The notes under the pieces are model-generated. The model saw only the letters and a list, made by a program, of their open reading frames with translations. It was not told the origin of the DNA and did no database searches. A DNA stretch of 64,000 nt from Bin5 sp965218625 (GTDB lineage Bacteria; Chloroflexota; Anaerolineae; Caldilineales; Caldilineaceae): positions 310,001 through 374,000 of the forward strand of contig CBDCLG010000014.1 of the NCBI GenBank assembly GCA_965218625.1, in the 5' to 3' direction. The translations under genes and the position numbers were made by a program. Shown piece by piece: positions 55,748 through 64,000 of this stretch; position 1 is the stretch's first letter; each line of letters opens with the position of its first letter.

Positions 55748-56767
55748 CTAGTCGGAGGCCGGTTTTCGCTGCAATATAATATGGGCGATCTTGTTGGCCA
55801 ACTGTCTGAAGTCCAGGCGAGCGTCCTTGGCGGCAGCAGCATGGCTGCCAATTGCGCCATCTGCGGCAGTCAGGTGGAAGATGGGCTTGCGCGCTTCCTG
55901 AGCCATTGGCACGAGGCTGCGGAAGTGTTTTACCGTGGCGAGGGCGTGCAGCGAGTCCAATGCTGGTGTAGCTGCATAGGGGCCCTGCGTATCCCCCAAC
56001 AGATTGCGGGCGTACTCCTCCGGCATGCGGTTCACCCATTTGTCATAGGCTCTTACGGGGCGGCTGAGGCGCACACCATGCTGTTGCACGACATAGCCGA
56101 TCGGTTTCATGGCGCCAGAGGGCAAAGCGAACTCGGGTTGCTGCCAGTTGTCCTTGCGCTTCCTCCAATCCTCTCTCCATCGATTCAGCGAAGGGCCAAG
56201 ATTGCGCAAGCCCTGGAGCGAAAAAAGATCTGCGGCCAATGGAACGATGAGGTAGTCGGTGGCGATCAAGGCGGAGCGGTTTATCGCGCCCAGGTTGGGG
56301 CCGACGTCAGCCAGAATAATGTCTGTGTTCATCTGCTGCGCGCCGTCTTGCATCACGGTAGCGAAGGCTGTCAAAACGCGAAAGGAGCGGTATAGCTCGC
56401 CGGAACCCAGCGCATTTGGCCATTCTGTGGACAGAATATCTTCAAATCCGGCCAGCCCCAGATCGCCCGGTATCAACCCCAGCGAGAGAGCAATTTTTTC
56501 GAGAGCGGGGTTTTGGATATCGCCCGCGCGCGTCAGTGGGCGGACGCACTGCATGACGGTCCGGCCTGCTGTGTCGTGGTCGTCTTCCCACAGTTCCTCC
56601 AGCCGGTCCTCGTTCAGGAAGGCGGCGGTGAGGTTGGCTTGTGGATCGAGGTCGCAGGCAAGCACGCGATAGCCTATGTCAGACAGCATCCAAGCAAGAT
56701 GATAGACGAGCGAAGTTTTGCCGACTCCGCCTTTGTTGTTAAAGAAGGCTAGAACGGGAACGCTCAT
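55748..56767 (-). CDS. ParA/MinD-type ATPase
   Basis: A 339-residue deviant Walker ATPase: NNKGGVGKTSLVYHLAWML (10-28) with KGGVGKT, CDLDPQANLT, and DIILADVGPNLGAINRSAL. A C-terminal extension of about 100 residues goes beyond the usual ParA core. No parB gene is adjacent, so a role in chromosome partition is not evident; it may position or activate another complex. Its ATG overlaps the stop of the upstream AlbA_2 gene by four bases. Confidence 0.9.
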   Translation of the reverse strand: MSVPVLAFFNNKGGVGKTSLVYHLAWMLSDIGYRVLACDLDPQANLTAAFLNEDRLEELWEDDHDTAGRTVMQCVRPLTRAGDIQNPALEKIALSLGLIPGDLGLAGFEDILSTEWPNALGSGELYRSFRVLTAFATVMQDGAQQMNTDIILADVGPNLGAINRSALIATDYLIVPLAADLFSLQGLRNLGPSLNRWREDWRKRKDNWQQPEFALPSGAMKPIGYVVQQHGVRLSRPVRAYDKWVNRMPEEYARNLLGDTQGPYAATPALDSLHALATVKHFRSLVPMAQEARKPIFHLTAADGAIGSHAAAAKDARLDFRQLANKIAHIILQRKPASD

Positions 56768-58005
56768 TCTGTAACGGTACCCTGGCTGCGCGCTGCATAG
56801 ATCGTTACGCGCACAAAATTAGCGGAAATTTCGAACTCAAGTGGTGGATGTCCTGCCTTCTCCAGGTGTCGTTTAGCGATGCCGATTCCGACGCCGAAGC
56901 GTTGTACATAACCCAATGTTTTCATAGCGTCCGCCAGGTTGAGATTACGGTAGTCCGTAAGCCCCGGCTGGCCAAAATTATCGGGGGAGATTGCACCGAA
57001 GGCTCCACCGGGGCTAATTACCTCAATGCGATCGTCGAACCAGTTGACGCGGACCGGCGCGTTCGTCGCTTCATAGGTTCTGTGCATGACGGCATTGCGG
57101 GCGATCTGCTGCAGTGCTTCCATAGGGTACAGTTCTGTTCGTTGATCGGTGTCGCTGGAGGTAATGTCCACCTCTGTGCGATTGTGCGCCCGCAGTTTCT
57201 CATCCAATCGGCGCAGTAGGTCGGGTACGCCCCCGCCGATGTCCTCGCTGTCGAGAATATCATCGGCCAACTCGCTGCCGCGAATCCTGAGGAACTGCGC
57301 GTAGGCACCTGGCAAAAAGTCCTGTGGGTTCTTGCCGATCGCGAGCAGGCCCAGCACGGTTGCGTTGGGTTGTTGAGCAGGCTCAGTCATTTTGGTAGCG
57401 GCGAGCTGCTCGTGGAGCGAGCGGTCGTTGGCGGCCAGGATCTCATCCGAAAAAGCCGCGGGCAGTTATTCGTTTTCAAACCGAGTCAGGTTGAGGTCGG
57501 ACAGACCTGCGGTAGGAATGGGGGCGATATCAAAGGGACGGTCGCCGAAACGTCGCTTCTCGTTGAGAACGCGCTCGTCCTGCGCTGTTGCGATACCGCG
57601 GCGGGGGCCGATACGAATATGGATAGTGCCTTTGCATCGCACCGGGGGTGAGTTGGACGGCTCAACGATGACCAGCGCAATCTCTTTGCCTTGCAGCATC
57701 CTCTTTCCTACCGACAGCGTAGGCGGCGGCAAGATGTTGCCATCGGTTTTCATATCGGCCAGTTGCTGCAACAGCCGATCAGTGGCCGATATGCCGACGA
57801 CTGTCCTATCGTCCTTCACGCCGACAATTACGAGTCCGGGCGCGCCGTGACCGGGCAAATCGTTGGCAAAAGCGCAGATGGCTTCTCGAATTCTTTCACG
57901 GGCGCTTCCAGATAGGGATTCCTTGAACTCGACGCGGTCGGTTTCACCCTCGGAGATGACCTTCAAGAGTTCGACATCGGAATAATCTGACACTGTCCTA
58001 TTCAC
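56764..58005 (-). pseudogene. AlbA_2/HATPase domain protein with an in-frame TAA
   Basis: The upstream part (GTG 58005 or 57993, to 57466) is an AlbA_2 domain with ETDRVEFKESLSG, PGLVIVGVKDDRTVVGIS and GTIHIRIGPRRGIA; the downstream part (57465-56764) is the helical and HATPase_c_4 half with AVMHRTYEATNAPVRVNWF, PGGAFGA and RFGVGIGIAKRHLE. Both lie in one frame, separated only by TAA at 57466-57468, where homologues have Tyr (NEYLPAAFS). The 25 codons after TAA continue the family sequence. The gene overlaps its neighbours by four bases at each end, so it is a member of a coupled operon. A nonsense mutation or a base error are both possible. Confidence 0.8.
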
Positions 58006-59195
58006 TCCAGTCCGCTTTTCAACACGTCCTGGTAGGCGGCGATGCGGTCGCGGCGCAGGTCGCGTTTGTGGCCGATCAGGGCTTTGAAGGACTCGCTGGC
58101 AATCTGCAGGCGGAATTCGGCGAGGAGAAAGCGTTGGAGCAGTGCTGCCCAGAACGGGCCGTGCCATTTGCGGGCGTAGCGCACTTTGCTGCGGTTGAAG
58201 AGAATGTGGCGCCGGGCGCTCACCTGGCCGCTGCTGCGGCCTTCGGCGTGGATGACGATAGAGGCCGGGTCGTAAACGATGCGCCAGCCGGCCTGTTTAA
58301 TGCGGCGGCAGAGGTCGGTCTCTTCGAAGTACATGAAGAACTGCCGGTCGAAGCCGCCGAGCGCGGCCAGCGTTTCGCCGCGCACCAGCAGCGCCGCGCC
58401 GACAAGCCAGTCTACGTCCTGTCGCGAGTCGGCCGGCCAGTCGGCGAGGTGATAGCGGCTGGTCCACGGGTTGCGGGGCCAGGTCCGTTCGAGCCAGGTG
58501 CTTTCGAAGAAGCCGGTCAGGGGGCCGGGGAAGCGGCGGCGGCTGCTCTGCAAAGCGCCGTCGGCGTAGCGGAGCTGCGGCCCGATTGCGCCGATGGTTT
58601 CGTCTTCGGTGATACCCTGGTAGAGCGCCCAGAGGCTGCCGGGCAGGAGTTCGGTGTCCGGGTTGAGGAAGTAGATGAAGCGCGCGGGCGCGGCCTGGGA
58701 CGGCGGATGCCCGTCTTGGTCGCTGTCAGGGGAGGAGTGTGATTCGTCGATTCGGACGTCGAATCCCATTGCTTCCAGCGCGCGGTTGTTGCCGCCGGTG
58801 AAGCCCAGGTTTTCGTCACTGAATATCGTCTGTACCCAGGGAAAGCGGCTGGTGAGCAGGGTGGGTGTGGCGTCGTCGCTGGCGTTGTCGAGGACCACGA
58901 CCTGGATCGTGGCTTCTTTTTGCGGGCCGAAGCGGCGGACAAAGGAGGAGTCGTTTTTCTTGTCCTTCCCATCTGCTAACGGCAGGCTCTGGTCTTCGAT
59001 CGAAGTGAGGCAGGCGCGCAGATGGTCCCAGACGTTCCAGGATACGATCACGATCACGAGGTCGGTGAGGGAGCGTGTCCTGTTTGTTTGGTCGTGTTCG
59101 AGGCGATCTGTGAGCGCGGTCTGGTAGTGGGACGCGCCGTCATGTCGAGCCTTGTCGCCGCGGCTGTCGACTCGACTGCGAAGTTGCCTGAACAT
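58002..59195 (-). CDS. Glycosyltransferase family 2 protein
   Basis: A 397-residue GT2 (GT-A fold) transferase. After a non-conserved N-terminus of about 45 residues come VIVIVSWNVWDHLRACL, VVVLDNASDD, ENLGFTGGNNRALEA and FLNPDTEL with the DXD-like metal site, then GGFDRQFFMYFEETDLCRR. The pattern resembles rhamnosyl/O-antigen transferases. It starts 21 bp after the polyprenyl synthase gene, and its stop overlaps the start of the AlbA_2 gene by four bases. Confidence 0.9.
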   Translation of the reverse strand: MFRQLRSRVDSRGDKARHDGASHYQTALTDRLEHDQTNRTRSLTDLVIVIVSWNVWDHLRACLTSIEDQSLPLADGKDKKNDSSFVRRFGPQKEATIQVVVLDNASDDATPTLLTSRFPWVQTIFSDENLGFTGGNNRALEAMGFDVRIDESHSSPDSDQDGHPPSQAAPARFIYFLNPDTELLPGSLWALYQGITEDETIGAIGPQLRYADGALQSSRRRFPGPLTGFFESTWLERTWPRNPWTSRYHLADWPADSRQDVDWLVGAALLVRGETLAALGGFDRQFFMYFEETDLCRRIKQAGWRIVYDPASIVIHAEGRSSGQVSARRHILFNRSKVRYARKWHGPFWAALLQRFLLAEFRLQIASESFKALIGHKRDLRRDRIAAYQDVLKSGLE

Positions 59196-59216
59196 CGCGT
59201 TTACAGGTGGGTGCGT

Positions 59217-60401
59217 TCAACTGCTGCGTTGCACGACAAAGGCGCACAGCCCCAAAAGAGACCGTTGACAGAGGCTGTCGTCGAAGGATGACAGGTTATG
59301 AACGGCGTGGTCGAGGAAGCCGAGCGCTTCCTGGTGCGCCGTCTCGATGGCGCCGCTGACGCGCACGGCCTTGACGATCTCCTGCACCGTAGCTGACAGG
59401 GCGCTGGGGTCGCCGGCGTCGGCGCGTTCGCGCGCCTGGAGGAGGCGGTCCACCAGTTTTTGCGGTTGGGGCAGATCGCGCAGGTAGTAGAGGAAGGGCA
59501 GTGTCAACGTACCCTGTAGCAGGTCGCTGCCTACCGGTTTGCCCAGGGCGGCGTCGGTGCCGATGAAATCGAGAATGTCGTCCACAATCTGGAAAGCCAT
59601 TCCGAACTGATATCCGAAGGCTTTGAGCGCCTGGACCTGTTCGGGCGGCAGTTTGACGAGCACTGCGGCGGCTTCGCTGGCTGCGCTGTAGAGGCTGGCC
59701 GTCTTGGCGTAGATGCGTTGGTAGTAGGCCTGGCGGTCCTGGTCAAAGTCGTTGCGTTCGGCGAGCTGGCGCATCTCGCCATCGACGATCACGCGCAGCG
59801 TGTCGCTGAAGATTGTGATGACGCGCACATTGTCGGTTTCGGCCGCGAACTGGGCGGAGCGGGCGAACATATAGTCGCCGGCCAGGACGGTTGCGCCTGC
59901 GCTCCAGGAGGCGTTCAGAGTGGGTGCGTCGCGGCGCAGCAGGGCGCCGTCAATCACGTCGTCGTGGACGAGCGTTGCGGTGTGCAGCATTTCCACCGCG
60001 GCTGCCAGGGCGATGAGCGGTTGCGCGGTTGGGGTCATGCCAGCATTGGCGTTGTTGGTTTTTGCGGCGTAACCGTCTTGCAGCCCCGCGGTCAGGAGCG
60101 CCAGCGCCGGCCGCAGCCGCTTTCCCCCCTGACCGATCAGTTCGATGAAGGCGTTTGCCAGGGGTGCGAATACGTCGGCGTCAACGCTCTTCATCTTGTC
60201 TTCGACCTGTGCAAGCGCCGCGCCCACCGGCGCGAGGAGCGTCGGCGCATCCTGCGGCATCAGCAATGCGCGGCGAAATTTCTCATGCATAGCAGCTTCG
60301 CGCCCGTTGTGCGCGCCCGGGGCCGGCTTTTGAGGCGTGTCAGGCGCGATGGGTCTCGCCTCGGTATTGGTGAACTTTTCGACCTGCACCTGATTAACCA
60401 T
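59217..60401 (-). CDS. Polyprenyl (trans-isoprenyl) diphosphate synthase
   Basis: A 394-residue prenyl synthase. The first Asp-rich motif is LVHDDVIDGALLRR and the second is QIVDDILDFIG; GGKRLRPAL near the N-terminus and GKPVGSDLLQGTLTLP after the second motif are also typical. It condenses isopentenyl diphosphate with an allylic diphosphate to make a long prenyl chain, probably for quinones. About 50 residues before the domain are rich in Pro/Ala and not conserved, so the true start may be inside (ATG at about residue 38). It overlaps tatD by 8 bases. Confidence 0.92.
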   Translation of the reverse strand: MVNQVQVEKFTNTEARPIAPDTPQKPAPGAHNGREAAMHEKFRRALLMPQDAPTLLAPVGAALAQVEDKMKSVDADVFAPLANAFIELIGQGGKRLRPALALLTAGLQDGYAAKTNNANAGMTPTAQPLIALAAAVEMLHTATLVHDDVIDGALLRRDAPTLNASWSAGATVLAGDYMFARSAQFAAETDNVRVITIFSDTLRVIVDGEMRQLAERNDFDQDRQAYYQRIYAKTASLYSAASEAAAVLVKLPPEQVQALKAFGYQFGMAFQIVDDILDFIGTDAALGKPVGSDLLQGTLTLPFLYYLRDLPQPQKLVDRLLQARERADAGDPSALSATVQEIVKAVRVSGAIETAHQEALGFLDHAVHNLSSFDDSLCQRSLLGLCAFVVQRSS

Positions 60402-61305
60402 GGGACGTTGCCGACTCGTGCCGCCGGGGACCTGGTTCAGAAAGTATGTCCGCGGCCAGCGGGAGCCCGTCTGTCAATTCGGGCGATTCGTCTGCGTCAA
60501 TGCCGAAGAGCGAGCAGGCCACTGCGGTTGTGCGAGCGGCCACCTCCTCTACCGTCACGTCCAGAAGTTCGGCCAGCCGCTGCGCCACCAGGGCCACATG
60601 AGCCGGCTCGTTGCGTTTGCCGCGCATTGGGTGAGGCGTCAGCCAGGGGGCATCGGTTTCGAGCGTCAGCCGGTCCAGGCACAGTTCAGGCGCCAGCTTG
60701 TGCAGCGACCGCGCGTTTTTGAACGTGAGGGCGCCGCCGAGCCCGAGCGTGAAATGCCAGTCCTCTGCCGCTTGCGCCAGCGCTGCATCGCCGGAGAACG
60801 CGTGCAGAACGCCCCAAAGTTTTCGTTGCGCCAGGGTTGAAGCGCGGGTGCGTGCGCTTGCCGTCCACTCACCCAGGATTTGCGCCACATCGACGGAGGC
60901 GTTGCGGTTGTGGATGATCACCGGCAGGCCTGTTGCGGCGGCCAGGTCAAGCTGCGCGCGAAAGGCACGGGCCTGCTCTCGGCGGGAGACAAGGTCCCAA
61001 TGGTAGTCCAGCCCGATTTCGCCGATGGCGACAACCTTGGGGTGCTCGGCCAGCGCGGACAGGTGTGTGAGCGTGTGCTCATTGAAATCCCCGCTGCTGT
61101 TGGGATGGATGCCCACCGCCGCGTACACCTGCGGATGCCGTTCGGCCAACTCGATGGCCCGCCGGCTGTGGACCAGGTCGATGCCGGGGTTTACGATGCG
61201 GCGCACGCCCTGCGCCGCCGCCCGCTTCAGGACTGCAGCCCGGTCGGTGTCGAACTGCTCCATATCCAGATGGCAGTGGCTGTCGACCAGCATCGGAACG
61301 GTCAT
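60394..61305 (-). CDS. TatD-family metal-dependent hydrolase/DNase
   Basis: A 303-residue TIM-barrel hydrolase with the full TatD set: DSHCHLD (metal His pair), AIGEIGLDYHWD, VIIHNRNA, LHAFSGD, and ETDAPWLTPHPMRGKRNEP. It starts at ATG 61305. These proteins are 3'-5' DNases or deoxyribonuclease-like hydrolases. The gene is the first of a minus-strand run that continues with the prenyl synthase. Confidence 0.93.
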   Translation of the reverse strand: MTVPMLVDSHCHLDMEQFDTDRAAVLKRAAAQGVRRIVNPGIDLVHSRRAIELAERHPQVYAAVGIHPNSSGDFNEHTLTHLSALAEHPKVVAIGEIGLDYHWDLVSRREQARAFRAQLDLAAATGLPVIIHNRNASVDVAQILGEWTASARTRASTLAQRKLWGVLHAFSGDAALAQAAEDWHFTLGLGGALTFKNARSLHKLAPELCLDRLTLETDAPWLTPHPMRGKRNEPAHVALVAQRLAELLDVTVEEVAARTTAVACSLFGIDADESPELTDGLPLAADILSEPGPRRHESATSHG

Positions 61306-61515
61306 TTGCCCTCAGCTTGGGCGATGGCAGCGTATCCGGGCTCACGCCCAATGCGTTCTGATGAAGCGAAACCTGTGGTGCGTCCGACTGTTTCTTGGCA
61401 AAGGCTGTTTGTTAATTTTATCACATAGTACCGCCGCTGGAAAGCGCGAAGGCAGTTGGCAGTTGAGCGGCGGACCGTCGGAGGGCATAGCAAGCGCTGT
61501 TCACCCTTCTCGCCG

Positions 61516-62976
61516 CTAAAGGCCCGCCAGTTTCTGACCGTCGGCAAGGATCGCGGCCACTCTCTCTTTGCGGGTCGTCTCCGTGTAGATGCGGATCAGC
61601 GGTTCAGTGCCGGAGAAGCGGACCAGTAGCCAGCCTCCGTCCTCCATCAGGAATTTGTAGCCGTCGATCGTGATGCGTTCGGTGACGGCGAGGCCACCCA
61701 GTGTATACTCTCCGATGTCGACGTTTTCGAGTCTGCGCCGGGCCGCGTCCTTCATCTCCTCGCCGGTCAACCGGATGTCGATGCGGTCGTAGTAGTGCTC
61801 GCCGACCCGCTCGAAGAGAAGCTGCAGCAGCTCGGTCGGCCTTTTGCCCGTACGAACCATCAGGTCCAGCAGGTAGAGATTCGAGAGGATGCCGTCGCGT
61901 TCGGGCACGTGGCCGCGGAAGGCGTAGCCGCCGCTCTCCTCGCCGCCGATGAGCGCGTCGTGCTCCAGCATCGCCGGCGCAACGTATTTGAAGCCGACGC
62001 CGGTCTCCACGACCGGTACATCGTAGGCTGCACACAGCTTGTCGAGCATCGAGGTTGTGCTGATGGTTTTGACAATCGGGCCGCGTTCGCCGCGCACCTC
62101 CAGCAGGTAGTAGGCAAGCAGCCCGTAGACCCTCAACTGGTCGACGAACTGGCCGTTCTCATCGCCGAAGCCGCAGCGGTCGGCGTCTCCGTCGAGGATG
62201 CAGATGCAATCGGCTTCGACGGAGCGAGCGAGGGCGAGGCCGGCGTCCACATTTGGGGGGATTGGCTCAGGGCGGGCCATTTCGGGGAAGGTCGGATTGC
62301 GCTGCGCGTGGATTTCGATGATATCGGTCTCGCCGCCCGCCAGGATTTCGCTCAACCAGCCGGCGCCGTTGCCCCACATGCTGTCGACGACGATCTTCAG
62401 GCCGGCGTCGCGGATGCGGGCTACGTCGATCAGTCGGTTCAGATGGGCCAGATAGGCGGCCTGCGGCTGGATATAGCGGACCGCGCCATCGGCCAGGGCC
62501 GCGTCGAGCGAGGTGCGGCACACGCCTTCCGTACCGGGGATGCGGGCTTCGATCGCGGCCAGGCCCTCAGGCGGTACAGCGCCGCCGCTGGCGTCGCGCA
62601 CTTTGAAGCCGTTGTCTTCGGGCGGATTGTGGCTGGCGGTGATGTTTACCGCGCCGACCGCGTCGTTGTCGACGGCGGCGAAGCTGATGACCGGGGTCGG
62701 CGCGGCATCGTCAATCAGCAGAACGCGCAAGCCGTTGCCGGCGAGTACCTCGGCCACGGCGGCGGCGAAATGTTCTCCCTGGAAGCGTTTGTCGTGGCCG
62801 ACGACGACCGTTTTGGCGGCGTGGCCCTCATCTGCCAGCCAGTTGGCAAAGCCCTGTGCGCAGCGGCGCACATTTGCAAAGGTGTAGTCTTCGGCCATGC
62901 GTCCGCGCCAACCGTCCGTGCCGAAGCGAATGGGCGTTTGCGCTATCGTTTCTCCAATTGAGCCCTGATTTGTCAT
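61516..62976 (-). CDS. Phosphohexomutase (phosphoglucomutase/phosphomannomutase family)
   Basis: A 486-residue mutase with the phosphoserine loop ITASHNPPEDNGFKVR, the metal loop DGDADRCGFGDENG, the sugar-binding loop GGEESGGYAFRGH and the phosphate-binding loop RFSGTEPLIRIYTE. It interconverts hexose 1- and 6-phosphates (glucose or mannose). It starts at ATG 62976. It stands about 210 bp upstream of the tatD operon. Confidence 0.93.
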   Translation of the reverse strand: MTNQGSIGETIAQTPIRFGTDGWRGRMAEDYTFANVRRCAQGFANWLADEGHAAKTVVVGHDKRFQGEHFAAAVAEVLAGNGLRVLLIDDAAPTPVISFAAVDNDAVGAVNITASHNPPEDNGFKVRDASGGAVPPEGLAAIEARIPGTEGVCRTSLDAALADGAVRYIQPQAAYLAHLNRLIDVARIRDAGLKIVVDSMWGNGAGWLSEILAGGETDIIEIHAQRNPTFPEMARPEPIPPNVDAGLALARSVEADCICILDGDADRCGFGDENGQFVDQLRVYGLLAYYLLEVRGERGPIVKTISTTSMLDKLCAAYDVPVVETGVGFKYVAPAMLEHDALIGGEESGGYAFRGHVPERDGILSNLYLLDLMVRTGKRPTELLQLLFERVGEHYYDRIDIRLTGEEMKDAARRRLENVDIGEYTLGGLAVTERITIDGYKFLMEDGGWLLVRFSGTEPLIRIYTETTRKERVAAILADGQKLAGL

Positions 62977-63167
62977 GCAGTGATCTCTCTATACGTGCGT
63001 CTGTTTCGGCTTGGCGCATGCCCGCGCCGAGGCCGGGAATCCGGCTGGGTCGGGAACACTGAGAGCCGACAGCGGGTTGTCTGGAAATGTAAGCCTACTC
63101 CAAGAAATGTGAACGGGCAATGCCCGAATTGTTCACCGCCGGCAGGTGATGCGCCTGACATAGTGAT

Positions 63168-63920
63168 CTATTTTCGACCGGCAAATAGCCCCTCTTGCAG
63201 GTGAAAGAGGGTCTGGCCGTCCTGCTTAAGCGGATGCAGGAAGGCCTTTGCCGCGGGCGGACCGTGCCAGAGCACTGCTTGCAGGTAGGACTGCATCACC
63301 GGATCGTGGCGCGCCGCCCAATTCTCGAAGACCATCTGTTTTTCGAGGAGTTCATGGTGTGCCAGCTCCAGCCCGGCGTTCGAGTAGCCGGCCAGCCACT
63401 CCTCCACGCTGAGGCAGCGACCGTGGCTGGGGTCGCGCAGCTTTTCGAATGCGTTGACGAAGTCGCCGGCGACGGCGGCGGGTACGACGTTGTCCACCAC
63501 TGCGAGGATGCCGCCATGCCGGAGCACGCGCACCGATTCCCGCAGAAAGGCGTCGATGTCGGGGAAATGATGGGGGGCGATGCGGCAGGTCAGAAGGTCG
63601 AAGCGGCCGTCCGGATAGGGTAGATTGTCGGCGTCGGCATACTCGATGGTTACGTTGGCGATGCCGCGTGCTTCCGCCTGCTCGCGGGCGACGGTCAGCA
63701 TCTGCGCTGTGATATCGGTTGCGTGCACATGGGCGACGTGCGGGGCGAAGGCGAAGGCGGTGTGGCCGGCGGCGGTGGCGATGTCAAGCGCGTGCCAGTG
63801 CGGCTGCGGCTGGACCACTTCGACCAGCCGTTGCAGACTGGCGCCCTTGGCGTGGGGCCGGCTGGTTACGTACTCGCGGGCGTTGACGCCGAACTGTTCC
63901 TGCACCAGTCTCTTGTCCAT
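63168..63920 (-). CDS. Class I SAM-dependent methyltransferase (UbiE/MenG-like)
   Basis: A 250-residue methyltransferase. The SAM-binding motif I is ALDIATAAGHTAFAFAPHV (about 45-63), then VHATDITAQML, YADADNLPYPDGRFDLLTC and PDIDAFLRESVRVLRHGG. The class is typical of small-molecule methylases; the substrate is unknown. It starts 3 bp after the stop of the edge gene upstream, so the two are coupled. Confidence 0.9.
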   Translation of the reverse strand: MDKRLVQEQFGVNAREYVTSRPHAKGASLQRLVEVVQPQPHWHALDIATAAGHTAFAFAPHVAHVHATDITAQMLTVAREQAEARGIANVTIEYADADNLPYPDGRFDLLTCRIAPHHFPDIDAFLRESVRVLRHGGILAVVDNVVPAAVAGDFVNAFEKLRDPSHGRCLSVEEWLAGYSNAGLELAHHELLEKQMVFENWAARHDPVMQSYLQAVLWHGPPAAKAFLHPLKQDGQTLFHLQEGLFAGRK

Positions 63921-63923
63921 CGG

Positions 63924-64000
63924 TCAATTCTCTTTCGACGAGTCCGGGTTAAACTTGCCCGCACGGCCTTCCTGGATGGCGCGCAACAGCGCTGCGTGGA
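63924..64000 (-). CDS. C-terminal end of an unidentified gene, cut by the window edge
   Basis: The last 24 codons of a minus-strand gene read HAALLRAIQEGRAGKFNPDS and end SKEN-stop (63924-63926). It is an open frame to the edge and lies 3 bp before the methyltransferase start. The product cannot be told from this tail. Confidence 0.45.
   Translation of the reverse strand, partial: HAALLRAIQEGRAGKFNPDSSKEN

Overview
The window is GC-rich chromosomal DNA that most resembles a Chloroflexota genome of the Caldilineales type, free-living or host-associated in the sea. This is inferred from gene content: long GT-C membrane glycosyltransferases with C-terminal beta domains, a zinc-ribbon/BON/LysM protein, a virulence-factor/homocysteine-methyltransferase fusion, and many Gfo/Idh/MocA, phytanoyl-CoA-dioxygenase-like and folate-dependent (GcvT-like) genes. 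Nothing in the window fixes the taxonomy. No rRNA, prophage or CRISPR array was seen. One tRNA is present, a selenocysteine tRNA (selC).

Layout. 1-15.6 kb is a surface/transport region shaped by duplication: an edge-truncated GT-C protein, a PQQ-type sugar dehydrogenase lipoprotein, two GT-C paralogues of equal length, a permease/TIGR03943 pair, a beta-propeller protein, and eroded second copies of the permease pair and of the first GT-C gene. 15.6-28.5 kb holds a frameshifted double-length UxaA hydrolase, an MFS exporter, the LysM protein, selC beside a large inverted repeat, a PhyH-type oxygenase, a broken second sugar dehydrogenase, and a tight four-gene operon (DUF1638, alkaline-phosphatase-like metalloenzyme, PHP phosphoesterase, PfkB kinase). 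28.5-45.1 kb holds a 98-bp tandem repeat, an AlbA_2 regulator, the homocysteine methyltransferase fusion, two BMP-type binding lipoproteins with their ATPase but no permeases, a glycosyltransferase, an aldo/keto reductase, a second PhyH oxygenase and four Gfo/Idh/MocA oxidoreductases.

45.2-49.1 kb is a defence locus: a DUF4928 gene split by an IS5-family element, then a C5-cytosine methyltransferase and a Vsr endonuclease. 49.1-54.1 kb encodes one-carbon enzymes (GcvT-like and DMGDH-like) and a 2-hydroxyacid dehydrogenase. 54.1-64 kb is a mostly housekeeping minus-strand block: hisS, ParA, an AlbA_2 ATPase with an internal stop, GT2, polyprenyl synthase, TatD, phosphohexomutase and a methyltransferase.

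A recurring theme is decay: at least five genes carry one or two inactivating lesions, two orphan 3' tails of sugar ABC permeases remain, and two relic gene copies can still be aligned to intact copies a few kilobases away. No wholly new system is demonstrated. The strongest candidates for follow-up are the IS-split DUF4928/methyltransferase/Vsr locus, the DUF1638-to-PfkB operon, the structured repeat next to selC, and the permease/TIGR03943/GT-C module.
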